From contig NC_056542.1 in NCBI RefSeq assembly GCF_910596095.1, forward strand, positions 30,076,957 to 30,140,956: DNA of 64,000 bases, given 5' to 3'. A program made the position numbers and the translations under genes. Position 1 is the first letter of the stretch. Each line of letters opens with the position of its first letter. Under the pieces are notes generated by a model. That model saw only the letters and a list, made by a program, of their open reading frames with translations, searched no databases and was not told where the DNA came from. Shown piece after piece: positions 63,851 through 64,000 of the stretch. This DNA comes from Thunnus maccoyii. Its lineage: Eukaryota; Chordata; Actinopteri; Scombriformes; Scombridae.

Positions 63851-64000
63851 TTAAAAGGTTTTATAAAGCCGTGATCACAGTGTAGCTTCTGTGGTAGTTT
63901 TTTAACATCCTCATCACTAAATCATCATCAGCCTCATTAAAACGCTGGTGTGATACTGTGCTTATATAGTCAGTACAGGTAAGGTTAAAGCATGATTTTC

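Larger units (their letters stand above)
40712..64000 (-). other. stt3b: part of stt3b intron 1 (no coding exon seen)
   Basis: 23.3 kb upstream of stt3b exon 2 to the window edge. I looked for a minus-strand exon ending HEFDPW with a CG-rich first-exon context and did not find one, so the first exon is probably past 64,000. The stretch contains a duplicated 792-bp segment, LINE tails and several short repeats. Open frames up to 178 codons show no domain or helix pattern. Unlisted parts look like unique AT-rich intron. Confidence 0.65.

Overview
This is vertebrate nuclear DNA, most likely from a ray-finned (teleost) fish. The genes are split by GT-AG introns into small exons, and the spaces between exons are AT-rich and full of microsatellites and short dispersed repeats of types common in spiny-rayed fishes. 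I saw no bacterial, plasmid, phage or CRISPR-like structure. The species is not determined. Recognition of protein families and of human gene order rests on memory of those families, not on a search.

Layout. (1) 1-6,914, plus strand: the 3' end of zdhhc3, a Golgi DHHC-type S-acyltransferase. It has one shared exon (173-303) and two alternative last coding exons (2084-2242 and 6708-6914), each starting in the same phase. (2) 10,128-11,552, minus strand: the complete three-exon coding region of tmem42 (144 aa, four-helix DMT/EamA-like membrane protein). (3) 12,230-13,802, plus strand: the complete three-exon coding region of the KIAA1143 homologue (161 aa, disordered, lysine-rich, acidic tail). 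tmem42 and kiaa1143 are head to head, with 677 bp between start codons. This interval holds an exact GTCACGTGAC palindrome, a CRE-like half site and an ETS-like site. (4) 19,487-40,711, minus strand: fifteen exons of stt3b, the catalytic subunit of the oligosaccharyltransferase isoform that can act after translation. They encode 720 residues from just after the FDPW position to the stop. kiaa1143 and stt3b converge tail to tail across about 5.7 kb. (5) 40,712-64,000: no coding exon was found. It is best read as part of stt3b intron 1, because the expected first exon is not visible and should lie beyond 64,000.

All splice phases of the four genes close without a frameshift, and the stt3b motifs expected in these exons are intact (DNE, SVSE, WWDYG, DxxKxxxM, and a C-terminal KKSL dilysine signal). 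The genes are housekeeping genes: protein S-acylation and N-glycosylation in the secretory pathway, a small membrane protein and a nuclear/disordered protein. They form no operon-like pathway. Their grouping is a syntenic block (zdhhc3-tmem42-kiaa1143) joined to stt3b.

The most notable non-gene structures are a 792-bp segment copied about 2.65 kb away inside stt3b intron 1 and flanked there by 93/94-bp direct repeats, the tandem alternative tail exons of zdhhc3, microsatellites placed at stt3b splice sites, and a short upstream ORF whose stop overlaps the tmem42 start. I found no convincing wholly new biological system.
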